Shown: piece after piece, positions 13,559-13,987 of the stretch
Position numbering within the stretch: the first letter of the stretch is position 1
Layout: each line of letters begins with the position of its first letter
DNA from: Amoeboradix gromovi
Taxonomy: Eukaryota; Sanchytriomycota; Sanchytriomycetes; Sanchytriales; Sanchytriaceae
Reading direction: 5' to 3'
DNA length: 13,987 bases
Assembly: GCA_018985225.1 (NCBI GenBank)
Contig: JADGIF010000219.1
Location: forward strand, 1-13,987
Translations under genes and position numbers: made by a program
Notes under the pieces: model-generated
Told to the model about the DNA's origin: nothing
Database searches by the model: none
Seen by the model: the letters and a program-made list of their open reading frames with translations, nothing else

Positions 13559-13819
13559 TTAATCACCATAAAATGCATGGAATTCCTCCGGAATATATCT
13601 TAATGCACGACTGACTTCACGTTTCTTTCTTTCGGTCAATACCGTTGGAATTAATGCGTCTGGTACAAATAAATAGTCATTTTGACTCAAGTGATCTTCT
13701 ATTAATGTATTAAATTCCACAAATGTAGAGTCGCTTGTTAATTTCTTGCAAAATACAATTCCCGGACATTCAACACGTGGGACATCAAATATAAAAACTG
13801 GACTTAGTTTCTGTAACAA
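13559..13819 (-). CDS. Hypothetical gene, 3' exon or short ORF; 5' end lies in a repeat
   Basis: Family not recognised. The frame encodes about 84 residues ending EEFHAFYGD, with SPVFIFDVPRVECPGIVFCK near its start and DYLFVPDALIPTVLTERKKR in the middle. No ATG opens this frame: an in-frame TAA lies a few codons upstream of 13819. A likely 3' splice site (GTTACAG, exon from about 13810) suggests that the first exon lies further upstream, perhaps outside the window. AATAAA directly after the stop supports this as the true 3' end. The first ~10 codons and all upstream sequence belong to the long repeat shared with 5193-5429, where the same SPVFIFDV frame recurs before diverging. The gene may thus use repeat-derived 5' sequence, or the other copy is a duplicated fragment of this locus. 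Confidence 0.5.
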   Translation of the reverse strand: MLQKLSPVFIFDVPRVECPGIVFCKKLTSDSTFVEFNTLIEDHLSQNDYLFVPDALIPTVLTERKKREVSRALRYIPEEFHAFYGD

Positions 13820-13987
13820 CGTGGAACATTATATCAGCTTTATTAATTTTATGGATTTAAGAGACGAGTGGACATTCAGCTAGTTGCGGAGTTGACGAGT
13901 ATAAAAGGAAAATAAATATTCTGTACAGCTATTCTCTTACTCTTTCATCCAATCTTTATTTCAAATAAACCTCTGATTCATAATACT
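13781..13987 (+). repeat. Long direct repeat, copy 2, running to the window edge
   Basis: Partner of 5193-5429, about 94% identical by eye over roughly 206 aligned bases and in the same orientation. It lacks a 31-bp segment present in copy 1, at a point flanked there by AAATAAAT direct repeats. The match has not ended at the window edge, so the full unit is probably longer. In copy 1 identity ends at about 5429. Confidence 0.9.

Noticed and set aside
1-13987. CRISPR array, rRNA, phage structural genes, bacterial operon
   Set aside because: No spaced palindromic repeats, no rRNA-like conserved core and no ribosome-binding sites; gene content and introns are eukaryotic.

Overview
The window comes from an AT-rich, compact nuclear eukaryotic genome. 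The evidence is a replicative DNA ligase I, a eukaryotic Ku80, a nuclear NDUFS7 with a presequence-like N-terminus, TATA and CCAAT boxes close to start codons, AATAAA signals at or near stop codons, and very small GT-AG introns (19 nt proven by protein homology in NDUFS7; 23 nt very likely in a hypothetical gene). The LIG1 and Ku80 sequences look opisthokont, perhaps a fungus or a near-fungal zoosporic lineage. That placement is inference only; no species can be named.

Layout. 1-485 (-) is the 5' part of DNA ligase I, cut by the window edge. It is divergent from a full-length Ku80 gene (967-2835, +). Three small hypothetical genes follow (3064-3348, 3486-3911, 4052-4527, all +). The first two share an 11-residue motif, single in one and repeated five times in the other. 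From about 4530 to 6700 there is no intact gene. The stretch holds decayed C-termini and right ends of at least two TnpB/Fanzor-type nuclease lineages, plus one copy of a ~206-bp dispersed repeat. A 420-aa helical protein with a signal-peptide-like N-terminus follows (6796-8058, +), then NDUFS7 (8571-9147, -).

The second mobile region (about 9480-11943) has another TnpB relic with its right end, then an IS607-type element. The element has an apparently intact serine recombinase (TnpA, 10134-10748) overlapping a TnpB/Fanzor2 gene (10681-11943). The TnpB gene is broken by an in-frame TAA exactly at the RuvC-II motif and also seems to lack the catalytic Glu. The recombinase segment looks richer in GC than its neighbours.

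The right end carries a small uncertain gene (12199-12498, +), a 296-aa hypothetical protein (12395-13285, -), and the end of a short gene (13559-13819, -). The upstream part of that last gene is a second copy of the dispersed repeat, which runs to the window edge.

How it fits together: host genes for DNA joining and end-binding (LIG1, Ku80) and respiratory complex I sit among mobile RNA-guided-nuclease elements at different stages of decay. The elements are distinct from each other, so the locus looks like a repeated landing site rather than one degraded insertion.
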